A stretch of DNA of 58,574 nucleotides from Chloroflexota bacterium (GTDB taxonomy: Bacteria > Chloroflexota > Anaerolineae > Anaerolineales > Villigracilaceae), in NCBI GenBank assembly GCA_023459215.1, contig JAEWVF010000006.1, positions 1-58,574 on the forward strand. The letters run 5' to 3'. Below, in pieces: positions 13,178-21,400 of this stretch. The position numbers were made by a program, and so were the translations under genes. Under the pieces are notes generated by a model that was given only the letters and a program-made list of their open reading frames with translations, made no database searches and was not told where the DNA came from. Position 1 is the stretch's first letter, and each line of letters opens with the position of its first letter.

Positions 13178-13726
13178 CTATTTTTGCGTTTTCCATTCAC
13201 GCGCCAGCATGGCATAGTGATATTCACTGCCATAGGCGCCTTTGAAATAAATGTTTTCCAGCAGGTGGGCTTCGCGGCGAAAACCGAGACGCTCCAGCAA
13301 ACGCCAGGAGGCGTCATTTTGCACATCGCACTCGGCCACAACGCGGTGCAGTTCCAATTGGTTGAAAAGCAGATCGAGCACAGCGCGGATGGCTTCGCTG
13401 GCATAGCCCCGGCCCCAATAAGCGCGCGCCAGGCTGTAACCCAGATAAGCCTGACGCGGGTCAGATTTCATCTGATGGATGGCCACGTCGCCTATCGTTT
13501 CGCCGCCGGGCTGCAATTCCAGCGCAAGCTGCAACCAGCTCCCTGGCTGGATCTGGGCGGTCTTCATTTCGGCGATGAAATCCAGGGCGGCCTGGCGGGG
13601 ATAGGGAACGCTCCAGCCCTGGTAACGGGCCACGTCCGGGTCGTTGCGGTAAGCCAGGAAAGGCTCCAGGTCAGAGTCGCGGAAGGGGCGGATGATAAGA
13701 CGTTCAGAGTGGATGGGAATCTGCAT
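13178..13726 (-). CDS. GNAT-family N-acetyltransferase (RimJ/RimL type)
   Basis: A 182-residue acyl-CoA-dependent acetyltransferase. The N-terminus SERLIIRPFRDSDLEPFLAY and the acetyl-CoA loop WGRGYASEA (motif A) are typical of RimJ/RimL-like enzymes that acetylate protein N-termini or small amines. The C-terminal NDASWRLLERLGFRREA is motif B. It starts 11 bases past the stop of the CPBP protease gene at 13738 (same strand, downstream), so it may belong to the moa transcript. The target is unknown. Confidence 0.88.
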   Translation of the reverse strand: MQIPIHSERLIIRPFRDSDLEPFLAYRNDPDVARYQGWSVPYPRQAALDFIAEMKTAQIQPGSWLQLALELQPGGETIGDVAIHQMKSDPRQAYLGYSLARAYWGRGYASEAIRAVLDLLFNQLELHRVVAECDVQNDASWRLLERLGFRREAHLLENIYFKGAYGSEYHYAMLAREWKTQK

Positions 13727-13737
13727 ACAATGTGGCC

Positions 13738-14733
13738 TTATGCCTGTTGTTCAGCGGGCAGTTCCGCTGGGCGTTGGACAACAGGGTATATCGCCAAAGA
13801 ATCCTGCCAGGCCAGGCGCTGGCGAGTGGATTTTACCCAAAGCAGGATAAGAAGCGAGCCAATGAGAATGGCCGCAATGCCAATCAGCCCGGCTTCAGGG
13901 CCAAAAGCGCCGCCCGTCCAAAGTTCCGGCCCGGACTGTTGGATGGTGATGATGGTTGTGCCGGTTCGCATACTGCTGACCGGGAAGCCAAAAACATTGC
14001 CCTGGAAAAAATTCCAGGTAATGTGCAGGCCGATGGAAATAGCCAGTTCTCCGGTCAGGAGATAGGGCAAACCGAGAAACAGCCCGGCCAGGATCAGATT
14101 AACCGTGCTGACCCAGGACGAGTTGGGGTTGCCGAAATGGAGCAAGCCAAAGATTGAGGATGAAATGGCGTAGCTGATCCACAAAGCGGCGCGCGGGCCA
14201 ATGCGCCTGAAATTCAGGCCTTCGGCCATGTTTCTGAGCCAGTAGCCCCGCGACATGACTTCTTCCTGAATGCCAACACTAATAAAAAGCAACAAATAGA
14301 AGAACATGTCTTCCCAAAACAAGGGCTGGTTTGGCTCGAGGGTCGGCGTTACAGTAACCCAGCCAAGCGCGTATTCCACGCCAAAAATGAGGGCCATAAG
14401 CAGCGCGCCAAGCGCAAGGCCAAAACCCATATCCAGCCACCAGGCTCGATCAAAGGCAAAACCATAACTCTTGAAAGAGCGTCGGTCAAGGAATTTCCCG
14501 GCAATGAGCAGACTCAGAACAATGATTATCCAGCTTATGTTTTCGCCGATAACCTTTAGAATAAAATCGACAAGCCTGTTCTGCGGCAAACCGTTCGGCA
14601 ACAGGTTAAAAGAGGAGAGCATGAACAACAGGAGAAGAACAAGGATGTGAGCAAGGATGCGCCATCCGGCGCGCAAGCGTTTTTCGGCGGAGTTCCAGAA
14701 AAGGGCTTTGACGAAGTTCAGTGTGGCTTTCAT
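13738..14733 (-). CDS. CPBP-family intramembrane metalloprotease
   Basis: This 331-residue membrane protein has about eight hydrophobic segments. The CPBP (CAAX protease/Abi) motifs are visible: QEEVMSRGYWL (the EExxxR motif), FGLLHFG and GLHITWNFFQG, each giving Glu or His residues for metal binding in the membrane. Members process prenylated proteins, bacteriocin-related peptides or signalling proteins. The ATG at 14733 is used because it lies one base after the stop of the PH-domain gene, with AAGGTC upstream; an upstream reading to 14901 only shadows that gene. The coupling suggests the two membrane proteins act together. Confidence 0.88.
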   Translation of the reverse strand: MKATLNFVKALFWNSAEKRLRAGWRILAHILVLLLLFMLSSFNLLPNGLPQNRLVDFILKVIGENISWIIIVLSLLIAGKFLDRRSFKSYGFAFDRAWWLDMGFGLALGALLMALIFGVEYALGWVTVTPTLEPNQPLFWEDMFFYLLLFISVGIQEEVMSRGYWLRNMAEGLNFRRIGPRAALWISYAISSSIFGLLHFGNPNSSWVSTVNLILAGLFLGLPYLLTGELAISIGLHITWNFFQGNVFGFPVSSMRTGTTIITIQQSGPELWTGGAFGPEAGLIGIAAILIGSLLILLWVKSTRQRLAWQDSLAIYPVVQRPAELPAEQQA

Positions 14734-14734
14734 G

Positions 14735-15316
14735 TTATTTGACCTTTTTCTGCTGGGAAAGGATCTGTTTGTAAACTTTTTCGGCTTCTTTGAGCAGGAC
14801 AAAGGCCGGAGGCAGATTTTCACCAAACTTCGGCCAGCCTCCGCCAGTGTACATCCAGCTTTTTGGGTCGAGTGGGCCAAAAACAATGTCGCCACTGCCA
14901 TCTTTGCGCAGGTCGAGGTTGATTTCCTTCTGCTCGGCCAGCGGCAGGCTGAGCAGGGTCGTTTTCAGGAAGCCGGTATGAATCAGGAGGCGCTTGTCAG
15001 TCAGGGCATAAAAAGTGAAATAGCGGGATAGCAAATCCACCACAAAGCGCAGGAGAAGGATATAGGCCGCGACAAAAAGCGAAAAGAAGCTCCAGAGTTT
15101 GTCTTCGAGCGGGAGCGGGCTGACCAGGGTGCCGTACTCAAGCCAAACGGCTATCACAGCCCAGACGATGCTGAAAGGGATAAAGAAGACATCCGAACGA
15201 TGCAGCAGGAATCCCTGGCGAGGTTTGCCACTCCAGAGCAGTTTCTCACCGGAATTGAGCAGGCTATCGAATATAGAAGTCGAGGTTTTTGCCACAAGCG
15301 GATTCTTTCTTTTCAA
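14735..15316 (-). CDS. Two-helix membrane protein with bacterial PH domain
   Basis: A 193-residue protein with two membrane helices (about 43-62 and 76-98) followed by a PH-like domain of the bPH2/YdbS type, recognised by RYFTFYALTDKRLLIHTGFLKT. No enzymatic function is evident. The start is uncertain: there is no ATG in the right place, only TTG at 15316 (six bases after the upstream stop) or GTG at 15295, which has an AAAGAA upstream. The stop is one base before the CPBP protease start, so the pair is translationally coupled. Confidence 0.72.
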   Translation of the reverse strand: MKRKNPLVAKTSTSIFDSLLNSGEKLLWSGKPRQGFLLHRSDVFFIPFSIVWAVIAVWLEYGTLVSPLPLEDKLWSFFSLFVAAYILLLRFVVDLLSRYFTFYALTDKRLLIHTGFLKTTLLSLPLAEQKEINLDLRKDGSGDIVFGPLDPKSWMYTGGGWPKFGENLPPAFVLLKEAEKVYKQILSQQKKVK

Positions 15317-15321
15317 AAGGT

Positions 15322-15732
15322 CTAGGGGTTGGGAGCGCCAAACATCTGGAAAATCTCAATCATGTTCTCATCCGGGTCGGCGAGATAGAGCCACTTGACC
15401 AGGTCGGGGATTTCAAGCGGTCCCTGAACGATTTTCAAACCCCTGGCACGAGCCTGGGCCAGGAACCCATCAAAATCTGCTGTTTCAAGCGCCAGGTGCG
15501 GGCAAAAGTGCGGGCGGACAGCCACCGGCTCAAACGGCTTGGGCTGGTTGTGCTCATCCAACGCCTGGATCAATTCCAGTTTGCCGCCATCCGTTTCCAA
15601 AACCACCAGGGTTTCATGAACGTTTTCATCGACAAAAGAAGAATGAACGTGGAAGCCCAAATTTTGGCAATAAAATTCGGTCGAGGCTTGCAGGTCGGAG
15701 ACTTCAAAAGCAAAATGATCAAGTTTCATCAT
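15322..15732 (-). CDS. VOC/glyoxalase-superfamily protein
   Basis: A 136-residue protein of the vicinal oxygen chelate fold, made of two beta-alpha-beta-beta-beta units. Metal-ligand candidates occur at the usual places: His6 (KLDHFAF), Glu in KLELIQ, His in CPHLALET and Glu in NMIEIFQ. This is the pattern of lactoylglutathione lyase-like and dioxygenase-like members; the substrate cannot be told. The tandem ATGs at 15732 and 15729 are both possible starts, and GGGGA upstream fits the first. It starts two bases after moaE on the same transcript. Confidence 0.85.
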   Translation of the reverse strand: MMKLDHFAFEVSDLQASTEFYCQNLGFHVHSSFVDENVHETLVVLETDGGKLELIQALDEHNQPKPFEPVAVRPHFCPHLALETADFDGFLAQARARGLKIVQGPLEIPDLVKWLYLADPDENMIEIFQMFGAPNP

Positions 15733-15734
15733 CC

Positions 15735-16193
15735 CTATTCCCCAGGCCTGGGATGATACTCACCCTCGACCCATTCTTCACCGTCAGGCTTGACTTCCTT
15801 CTTCCAGACCGGGACAATTTCCTTGAGCCGGTCGATGCCGTAGCGCGCGGCGTCAAAAACGCCGGTGTCGCGGTGGGCAGCAGTACAGGCAATCAGGACA
15901 GTCGGGGTGCGCGGATAGAGCCGTCCAACCCGCTGGACAACGGCAATGCCCTCGACCGTTGGCCAGCGAACACGGATTTCATCGGCAACCTGTTTCATCT
16001 TGGCTTCGGCCATCGGTTTATAGGCTTCGTATTCCAGGTAGGTGGTTTCGTGCGGATTGTCGCGGGTGGTAACTCCGCGCACCATGCCGGTAAAAATCGC
16101 CGCCGCGCCGGTGGAGGTCAGGGTAATGGCATCCAGCAGGGCATTTAGGTCGATTTCGTCTTCAGTGATGGAGGTGATGAGGGGGAAGGTCAT
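15735..16193 (-). CDS. moaE: Molybdopterin synthase catalytic subunit MoaE
   Basis: This 152-residue large subunit of molybdopterin synthase transfers sulfur from the MoaD thiocarboxylate to precursor Z (cPMP). Characteristic stretches are AIFTGMVRG, LEYEAYKPMAEAKM, VQRVGRLYPR and AAHRDTGVFDAARYGIDRLK, ending with PVWKKE, which includes the catalytic lysine region. Its partner moaD is the preceding gene, 66 bases away across a repeat tract. The products serve molybdenum enzymes such as the hydroxylase at 5380-8352. Confidence 0.96.
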   Translation of the reverse strand: MTFPLITSITEDEIDLNALLDAITLTSTGAAAIFTGMVRGVTTRDNPHETTYLEYEAYKPMAEAKMKQVADEIRVRWPTVEGIAVVQRVGRLYPRTPTVLIACTAAHRDTGVFDAARYGIDRLKEIVPVWKKEVKPDGEEWVEGEYHPRPGE

Positions 16194-16256
16194 ATTCGAT
16201 ACTCGGTATTCGATAATTCGGTATTCGATCCTCGCGGTTCGAGTAATCGAATATCG
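16194..16256. repeat. ATTCGATA repeat tract between moaD and moaE
   Basis: About five degenerate 10-12 base units (ATTCGATACTCGGT, ATTCGATAATTCGGT, ATTCGATCCTCG, then inverted TTCGAGTAATCGAATATCG) make partly self-complementary DNA. It separates two genes whose products form one complex. A related tract lies in frame at 7752-7788. Confidence 0.7.
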
Positions 16257-16259
16257 CTT

Positions 16260-16511
16260 TTATCCCCCCGAAACGGGTGGGAAGAAGGCGATTTCAGCGC
16301 CAGCGGGGATTTCATCTTCATCGAAACGATATTCGTGGTTAATCGAGGCCAGGGAATGTTCCATCAACTGCCAATCGATGTTGGGGAATTGCTCGATCAG
16401 GATGCCTTTCAGCGCCAGGATGGTTGTCGCAGCCGGGATTTCCATCTCGGTCGAGCGCATCCCGGCTTTGTCACGCAAGGTGGCGAAGAAGAGGATTTTG
16501 ATTTTGTTCAT
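16260..16511 (-). CDS. moaD: Molybdopterin synthase sulfur-carrier subunit MoaD
   Basis: An 83-residue ubiquitin-fold protein that carries sulfur as a C-terminal thiocarboxylate. The C-terminus PPVSGG and the N-terminal strand IKILFFATLRDKAG are diagnostic. The start overlaps the stop of the DinB-like gene as ATGA. It is read before moaE on the same strand. Confidence 0.94.
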   Translation of the reverse strand: MNKIKILFFATLRDKAGMRSTEMEIPAATTILALKGILIEQFPNIDWQLMEHSLASINHEYRFDEDEIPAGAEIAFFPPVSGG

Positions 16512-16987
16512 TCCACCAACCTCTTGAGCGCCTCGCGCAGGTCGGGCATGTGCTCTTCATAGTGGCCGAAAGTATTATCGGCAATATATTCCGCGAAAGC
16601 GCGGCCTTTCGTCCAGGCAAAATAATCCGGGGCAAAAAACTCATCCTCCTGCGAATCTTGCACAAGAAGCAAAATGCTTTGATATGCAGATTTTTCCCGT
16701 TCCAAAACATCTTTCAGGGACAGGGCGCGCGCCTCTTCAAAGGCCCTGGCGTTAATTTCATCCAGCGCCAGGAGGGGTTCAGGCGTTTGGCCCGCGCGCA
16801 AAATCTCAAACAAGGAAACAACCTCTTTCTCCCAAAAACCCAGGTGCGCCAGGTAATCCTTGATAGACCAGACATCATATAAAACCACCTGTTCCATCTT
16901 TTCAGCGGGAATTCCGGTCAACACTTTCTCCAGCCGGGCGCGGCCAGATGTAATTTCTGCGAGCAAATCCGCTTTAGTGATTGTCAT
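16508..16987 (-). CDS. DinB-like / ClbS-DfsB family four-helix-bundle protein
   Basis: A 159-residue helical protein of the DinB/ClbS superfamily. The start MTITKADLLAEI and the pattern VLYDVWSIKDYLAHLGFWEKEV match ClbS/DfsB-type members, several of which are hydrolases or small-molecule protectants; His residues near 49 and 144 could bind metal. The function here is unknown. The ATG at 16987 lies inside the end of the preceding GNAT gene (14-base overlap) and the stop overlaps moaD, so it is embedded in the moa operon. Confidence 0.8.
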   Translation of the reverse strand: MTITKADLLAEITSGRARLEKVLTGIPAEKMEQVVLYDVWSIKDYLAHLGFWEKEVVSLFEILRAGQTPEPLLALDEINARAFEEARALSLKDVLEREKSAYQSILLLVQDSQEDEFFAPDYFAWTKGRAFAEYIADNTFGHYEEHMPDLREALKRLVE

Positions 16988-17546
16988 TTTCGAAAAACTC
17001 CCGCTCCCAAATTTCACGGGAGACATGGTAAATGGCCGCATGAACCGGCGTGGTCGCTTCACGCAGCGCTGCGGGGAATTCATAGGTTTTCTCACCCACA
17101 CGCATTCCGCCAACGGCTTCCTGCATCTTAATCGAAGCCGTATTGTCGATGTTCGGCGAGGCCTGCACCACACGGCAATCGGTGCGGGTAAAAATATGGT
17201 TGAGCAGGGCGCGTTTGACCTCAACGCCATAGCGATTGCCCCAAAAATCGGGATGCAGTTTGACATCCGTTTCGCTGATGCCATCCGAATCGGGAAGTTC
17301 CATTTTGCACTGGCCGATCCGCTGTCCGCTCTCTTTCAGCGCCACAATCAGCAACTGGCGGAACTCGGAATCGCCGCGTTGGGCGATGTTGGCGCGCAGG
17401 CGTTTTTCGCTCTCGCCCAAACCATGCGGGAAACCGACAAAACGCATCACACGCGGATCGTTCCAGAGCGAACAGATAAAAGCGGCATCTTCCAATTCGG
17501 CCAGGCGAATCAGCAGACGAGCCGTCTCGGCCACCATCCTACTCAT
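16974..17546 (-). CDS. GNAT-family N-acetyltransferase
   Basis: A 190-residue acetyltransferase-like protein. ARLLIRLAELEDAAFICSLW is the N-terminal GNAT strand-helix, and HPDFWGNRYGVEVKRALL is the acetyl-CoA binding segment (a weakened RxxGxG/A). DNTASIKMQEAVGGMRVGEK is the final motif. The chosen ATG at 17546 overlaps the moaC stop by eight bases and has GGGGA upstream; an in-frame ATG at 17537 is an alternative. Its position between moaC and moaD does not by itself prove a role in cofactor synthesis. Confidence 0.82.
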   Translation of the reverse strand: MSRMVAETARLLIRLAELEDAAFICSLWNDPRVMRFVGFPHGLGESEKRLRANIAQRGDSEFRQLLIVALKESGQRIGQCKMELPDSDGISETDVKLHPDFWGNRYGVEVKRALLNHIFTRTDCRVVQASPNIDNTASIKMQEAVGGMRVGEKTYEFPAALREATTPVHAAIYHVSREIWEREFFENDNH

Positions 17547-18015
17547 TGACAATATCCCCGGATTTGCCGCCATGCTTCTCAACCAGGCGGATGTTCTGGA
17601 TTTTCATAGTTTTTTCGGCAGCCTTGGCCATATCGTAAACCGTCAGCGCGGCGACCGAGACGGCGGTCAGGGCTTCCATCTCGACCCCGGTCTTGCCGAC
17701 CGTTTTGGCGGTGGCGCAAATGCTGACGCCCGGCAGCGCCTCGTCGAGGCTCAGTTCAACATCCACTTTGGTCAGGGCAATCGGGTGGCAAAGCGGAATC
17801 AACTCCGAGGTGCGTTTGGCAGCCTGGATGCCAGCGATTTTGGCCACGGTCAGGACATCGCCCTTTTTCATCTGCCCATCGCGGATGAGGGCGAGGGTTT
17901 CGGGCTTCATCACGATTTCACCGCGCGCAATCGCGGTGCGCTCACTGTCATCCTTGTGGCCGACATCAACCATATTGGCGCGGCCCTGATCGTCGAGGTG
18001 GGTGAGTTGGGTCAT
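17539..18015 (-). CDS. moaC: Cyclic pyranopterin monophosphate synthase MoaC
   Basis: This 158-residue enzyme works with MoaA to turn GTP into cyclic pyranopterin monophosphate, the first step of molybdenum cofactor synthesis. The family signatures are intact: RANMVDVGHKDDSERTA, LIPLCHPIALTKVDVEL and GVEMEALTAVSVAALTVYDM. It is the first gene of the minus-strand moa operon. The -10 box ends seven bases before the ATG, so the message is probably leaderless and no Moco riboswitch can be present upstream. moaA is not in the window. Confidence 0.97.
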   Translation of the reverse strand: MTQLTHLDDQGRANMVDVGHKDDSERTAIARGEIVMKPETLALIRDGQMKKGDVLTVAKIAGIQAAKRTSELIPLCHPIALTKVDVELSLDEALPGVSICATAKTVGKTGVEMEALTAVSVAALTVYDMAKAAEKTMKIQNIRLVEKHGGKSGDIVNE

Positions 18016-18022
18016 GGCGGGA

Positions 18023-18050
18023 ATTATACCGTAGGAACTTTAAAGCTGAA
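18023..18050 (-). promoter_or_regulatory. moaC promoter, near-leaderless
   Basis: Minus-strand TATAAT (18028-18023) with a weak TTCAGC -35 (18050-18045). Only seven bases separate the -10 from the ATG, which predicts transcription starting at or next to the start codon. Confidence 0.65.
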
Positions 18051-18092
18051 TCCTTGCACCCTGGTCTGCCAGGGCAGGCCAAGAGCAAGAAA

Positions 18093-18175
18093 TTTACCAC
18101 GAAGGTAACGACGGCACACAACGTAAAAGCACTTAAGATTTTCCGTAGTGCCCCGTTGTTGCCATCGTGGTTAAA
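18093..18175. repeat. ACCACGAAGGTAACGACGG inverted repeat, copy 1
   Basis: Left arm 18093-18117 pairs with right arm 18148-18175 with few mismatches, making a long stem-loop in the gap between the divergent moaC and scpA genes. The second copy is at 52989-53070. Confidence 0.75.
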
Positions 18176-18207
18176 AGTTTTCTTTTCCGGCTTGTCCGGG
18201 TTAGGGA

Positions 18208-18216
18208 TGATATAAT
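18208..18216 (+). promoter_or_regulatory. scpA promoter, extended -10
   Basis: TGATATAAT is an extended -10 element ending nine bases before the scpA ATG. No convincing -35 and no Shine-Dalgarno follow, so scpA is probably translated from a leaderless or 2-3 base leader message. Confidence 0.7.
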
Positions 18217-18225
18217 CCCCCCGCT

Positions 18226-18999
18226 ATGGATTTGAACATCGCCAGCCACCAGACCGGACATTACACTGTCCAGATTCCCGTTTACGAAGGGCCGCTCGAC
18301 CTGCTCTTGCAGTTGATTGAACGCGCCGAGTTGGACATCACCGCCGTTTCGCTGGCAATGGTCACCGACCAGTACCTGAAGTACATCCGCGCAATGCAGG
18401 AAGCCAAAGCGGAGGAAATTTCGGCCTTCCTGGTGATTGCTGCCAAGCTGATTCAGATCAAATCCGAGGCGCTGCTGCCGCGTCCGCCTGTGCGCGAGGC
18501 CGGCGAGGAAGACCCGGCGGAGAACCTGGCCCGCCAACTGCGCATCTATAAACGATTCAAGGAAATCGCCAACTGGATGGAAGAGCGCGAAAAAGCAGGT
18601 TTTCATTCCTACCTGCGCCTGGCCCCGCCGCCCAAGCTCGAAGGCCGCCTGGATTTGAGCGACATCACCCTCGAAGACCTGCTGCGCGCCGCTGAAAACA
18701 TTTTCCTGAACGAGAAAGAGAAACAGGCCCTCGGCACGGTCATCTCGGCCCCCAAAGTGACCATCCGCGAGAAGATTTCTTATATTGCCGAACACCTGAA
18801 CAAAACCGACCAGGCCTCGTTCAAGGAATTAATCCGCAGCGCCAAAACCCGGCTGGAGGTGGTGGTGACCTTCCTGGCCATGCTCGAACTGATCAAGCGC
18901 TACCGCGTCGCCGCCCGCCAGGAAACCCTTTTTGGCGATATCGAAATCCAGCGCGACGATTGGAACCTGGAAGAAGAGTTCGAACTGGAATTCGAATAA
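18226..18999 (+). CDS. scpA: Segregation and condensation protein A
   Basis: This 257-residue kleisin links the SMC dimer heads in chromosome condensation and segregation, together with ScpB. The conserved N-terminal YEGPLDLLLQLIERAELDI and the C-terminal winged-helix segment KTRLEVVVTFLAMLELIK are clear. Length is typical. scpB, usually adjacent, is not downstream; instead the gene converges on the FtsX permease gene with a two-base gap. It appears to be translated from a near-leaderless message. Confidence 0.96.
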   Translation: MDLNIASHQTGHYTVQIPVYEGPLDLLLQLIERAELDITAVSLAMVTDQYLKYIRAMQEAKAEEISAFLVIAAKLIQIKSEALLPRPPVREAGEEDPAENLARQLRIYKRFKEIANWMEEREKAGFHSYLRLAPPPKLEGRLDLSDITLEDLLRAAENIFLNEKEKQALGTVISAPKVTIREKISYIAEHLNKTDQASFKELIRSAKTRLEVVVTFLAMLELIKRYRVAARQETLFGDIEIQRDDWNLEEEFELEFE

Positions 19000-19001
19000 T
19001 C

Positions 19002-21398
19002 CTACTCATACACCAGCGTATCGCGGACAGTCAGCCGCGAGGCGCGCCAGGCGGGGACTGCGCTGGAAATCGCCGCAATCGCCAACATACAAGCCAGCCA
19101 GACGAACATCCCCGCCCAGCCAAAGGTCACGGTCAGCGGGGCCTTGAAAACGGCCATGCCCACACCGTAAATCAAAACGTAAGTGATTGGCAGGGATAAC
19201 ACCACCCCAAACGCCCAACTCACGAAACCAATCACCAACCCCTCGGTAATCACAATCTGCTGGATGTCGCCATCCGCCGCGCCAATCGCGCGCATCACCC
19301 CGATTTCGCGGGTGCGTTCCATCACGTTCAGGCTCATCGTGCTGGTCAGGCCCAATCCGCCGACGAAGGCGATCAGCCCAGCCATCACCAGCATGTTATA
19401 AACCAGCACATTGGTCTGGCTTTTCTGGGAGATATACCATTCGCTGGCCGTCTGAACGTAACTGATGCCGATTCCGCGCTGCTTGAACAATTTCTGCATC
19501 TCCGCCGAAACCTGCGACTGCGACCAGGCATCTTTTTCGTAAGTGATTACGCGCAATTCAAATACCTGACCGGTCATACCCACCTGGTAAGCCAGGTATT
19601 CGTAGCTGGTATACACCAGCGGCGGGACGATATTGCCGGGCATGCGATAAATACCGATAATCTGCCAGCGGATTTTCTTCTGGTCGAGTTTGATCGTTAC
19701 CCAATCGCCCACCTTCAAGTCCGGGCGGATGGCCAGCAGGTGGTTCCCGATCACGATCACGTTTTTGTCGCCGGGCATGATCCAGCGCCCCTCGACCAGC
19801 GAAGGCTGGATCAGGGTCGAATCGGAGGGCGGGGCGACAAACGCAATCCCATCCTCCTGCTCACCGTCCGGGGAAAGAATCTTGCCGTTATAGGTTAGCC
19901 AGCCTTCAGTGTATTCAACGCCCGGCACCGAGCGGGCAATCTTATTGACCGTGCTGAAGGGATAATTGCCGTTGAACGAAACGTTAATATCGGCCAGGAA
20001 ATATCCCTGCACTTCCTGCATAACTTTGTCAAAACTGGCCCACAGGTTGAAAACCGCGATAAAAATCGCACCCGCCAGCACCAGGGTGAAAATCGTCAGC
20101 GAAACGCGCGCTTTGCGGCGGAAAGCGTTGCGCAGCGAAACCAGCACCTGGCGCGGGATAAATCCCAGCCTGGATTCGGTCGATTTGGATGGATTCTGGG
20201 AACCTCCGCCCAGGCCGTAACTGCCCAGGGCCTCGCGCACCGAGACTCGCAATCCGTTAAACAGGGGGATCAGCGCCGCGATGAGCGGAGTCAACAACGC
20301 CACCCCGGCCTGCATCCAGACCACATCCGTAAAAAGGGTCGAGGAAGTCAGGTCAAAGTTCAGGAAAACGGCCATAAACTCAAGGAATTTGCCGGCGGCG
20401 GCAAAGGACAACGGCACCGAAATTGCAAACGCCAGCGCGCCAAAACTCAGGATCAAGACCAGGTACATCGGGAAAATCTGGCCGTCATCGGCGCCGATGG
20501 CTTTCAAGATGCCAATCTGGCGGGTGTGCTGCGACATGAGGGCAACAATGGTATTGACAATCAGGAAACCGCTCAGCACAACCGACATCCAGCCAAACAG
20601 GGACATGATAAAAACCACGCCCTGGGTAATTTCCCAGGCAAAGTGATGGCCAGGGTTGTACATAAAAATCCCGTTCAGCGAAACGTTATCCTTCTCGAAG
20701 CGGTCAGTGATACGAGTCACCACCTGCGAGACATGGTCGCGGTCAGTGGCCTCGCCGCTGACGCTGACCAGAAGCTGGTTGTAAACGCCCGGTTCCGCGC
20801 CCATCCACTCGGCAGTTTCAGGGCTGATATAGGCCGAAACGCTCATGCCCATCGCGTAGGGGAAGGTCGTTGCATCGTGAACATAGCCGCTGAAACGCAT
20901 CGTCCGCTTTTCGCCGCTGGGGAGTTCGATTTCAATCATCTCGCCGGGAACCAGGCCCAGGGTTGAAGCGGAGCGGTCAAAAACGACATCGTGCAGGCCC
21001 AATGCGGGATAAATCCCGGTCGAGCGGTCGGCGGGCTTCAAAATATCCACGCGCTGGTCGACAATCGATTTGACCGAGACAAACTGGATGGGAATATTCT
21101 GGCCTTCGGCCTTGTTCCAGTTGCCGGTCAGCGCATAGCGGCCCTCGAGATCGGCCACCCCGTCGATGTCGCGCAGCGAGCGCACCCAGGATTCGTTCAG
21201 TGGGTAGGCGTAAATCTTGGCTTCGGACGGGTTCGAAGAGAGGAAGTCAGCATCCATGTCGTGGTTCATCATGCGCGACATGTTGTTGACCAGGCCAACC
21301 GAGAAAACACCCACCAGGATGGTTAAAACCATCAGGAAGGTGCGGGTTTTGTTGCCCCAGAAATCGGCCCAAACTTTGCGCCAGCGGGTGTACATCAT
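19002..21398 (-). CDS. FtsX-family ABC transporter permease, double-module
   Basis: A 798-residue permease of the FtsX/MacB-like superfamily with two copies of the domain. N-terminal helix 1 (about 20-42) is followed by a large outside domain; three helices (about 260-390) and then a second unit of the same layout end with GGLGLTSTMSLNVMERTREIGVMRAIGA, a hallmark coupling helix region. Such proteins move lipoproteins, lipids or peptides, or act as mechanotransmitters, rather than simple solute pumps. The ATG at 21398 is selected because it stands two bases after the ATPase stop with GGGAG upstream; an in-frame TTG at 21404 overlaps that stop. Its partner is the ATPase at 21401. Confidence 0.92.
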   Translation of the reverse strand: MMYTRWRKVWADFWGNKTRTFLMVLTILVGVFSVGLVNNMSRMMNHDMDADFLSSNPSEAKIYAYPLNESWVRSLRDIDGVADLEGRYALTGNWNKAEGQNIPIQFVSVKSIVDQRVDILKPADRSTGIYPALGLHDVVFDRSASTLGLVPGEMIEIELPSGEKRTMRFSGYVHDATTFPYAMGMSVSAYISPETAEWMGAEPGVYNQLLVSVSGEATDRDHVSQVVTRITDRFEKDNVSLNGIFMYNPGHHFAWEITQGVVFIMSLFGWMSVVLSGFLIVNTIVALMSQHTRQIGILKAIGADDGQIFPMYLVLILSFGALAFAISVPLSFAAAGKFLEFMAVFLNFDLTSSTLFTDVVWMQAGVALLTPLIAALIPLFNGLRVSVREALGSYGLGGGSQNPSKSTESRLGFIPRQVLVSLRNAFRRKARVSLTIFTLVLAGAIFIAVFNLWASFDKVMQEVQGYFLADINVSFNGNYPFSTVNKIARSVPGVEYTEGWLTYNGKILSPDGEQEDGIAFVAPPSDSTLIQPSLVEGRWIMPGDKNVIVIGNHLLAIRPDLKVGDWVTIKLDQKKIRWQIIGIYRMPGNIVPPLVYTSYEYLAYQVGMTGQVFELRVITYEKDAWSQSQVSAEMQKLFKQRGIGISYVQTASEWYISQKSQTNVLVYNMLVMAGLIAFVGGLGLTSTMSLNVMERTREIGVMRAIGAADGDIQQIVITEGLVIGFVSWAFGVVLSLPITYVLIYGVGMAVFKAPLTVTFGWAGMFVWLACMLAIAAISSAVPAWRASRLTVRDTLVYE

Positions 21399-21400
21399 GC

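Noticed and set aside
18016..18225. A molybdenum-cofactor riboswitch before moaC
   Set aside because: The -10 box is seven bases from the ATG, leaving no leader for a riboswitch; the hairpin there is a dispersed repeat.
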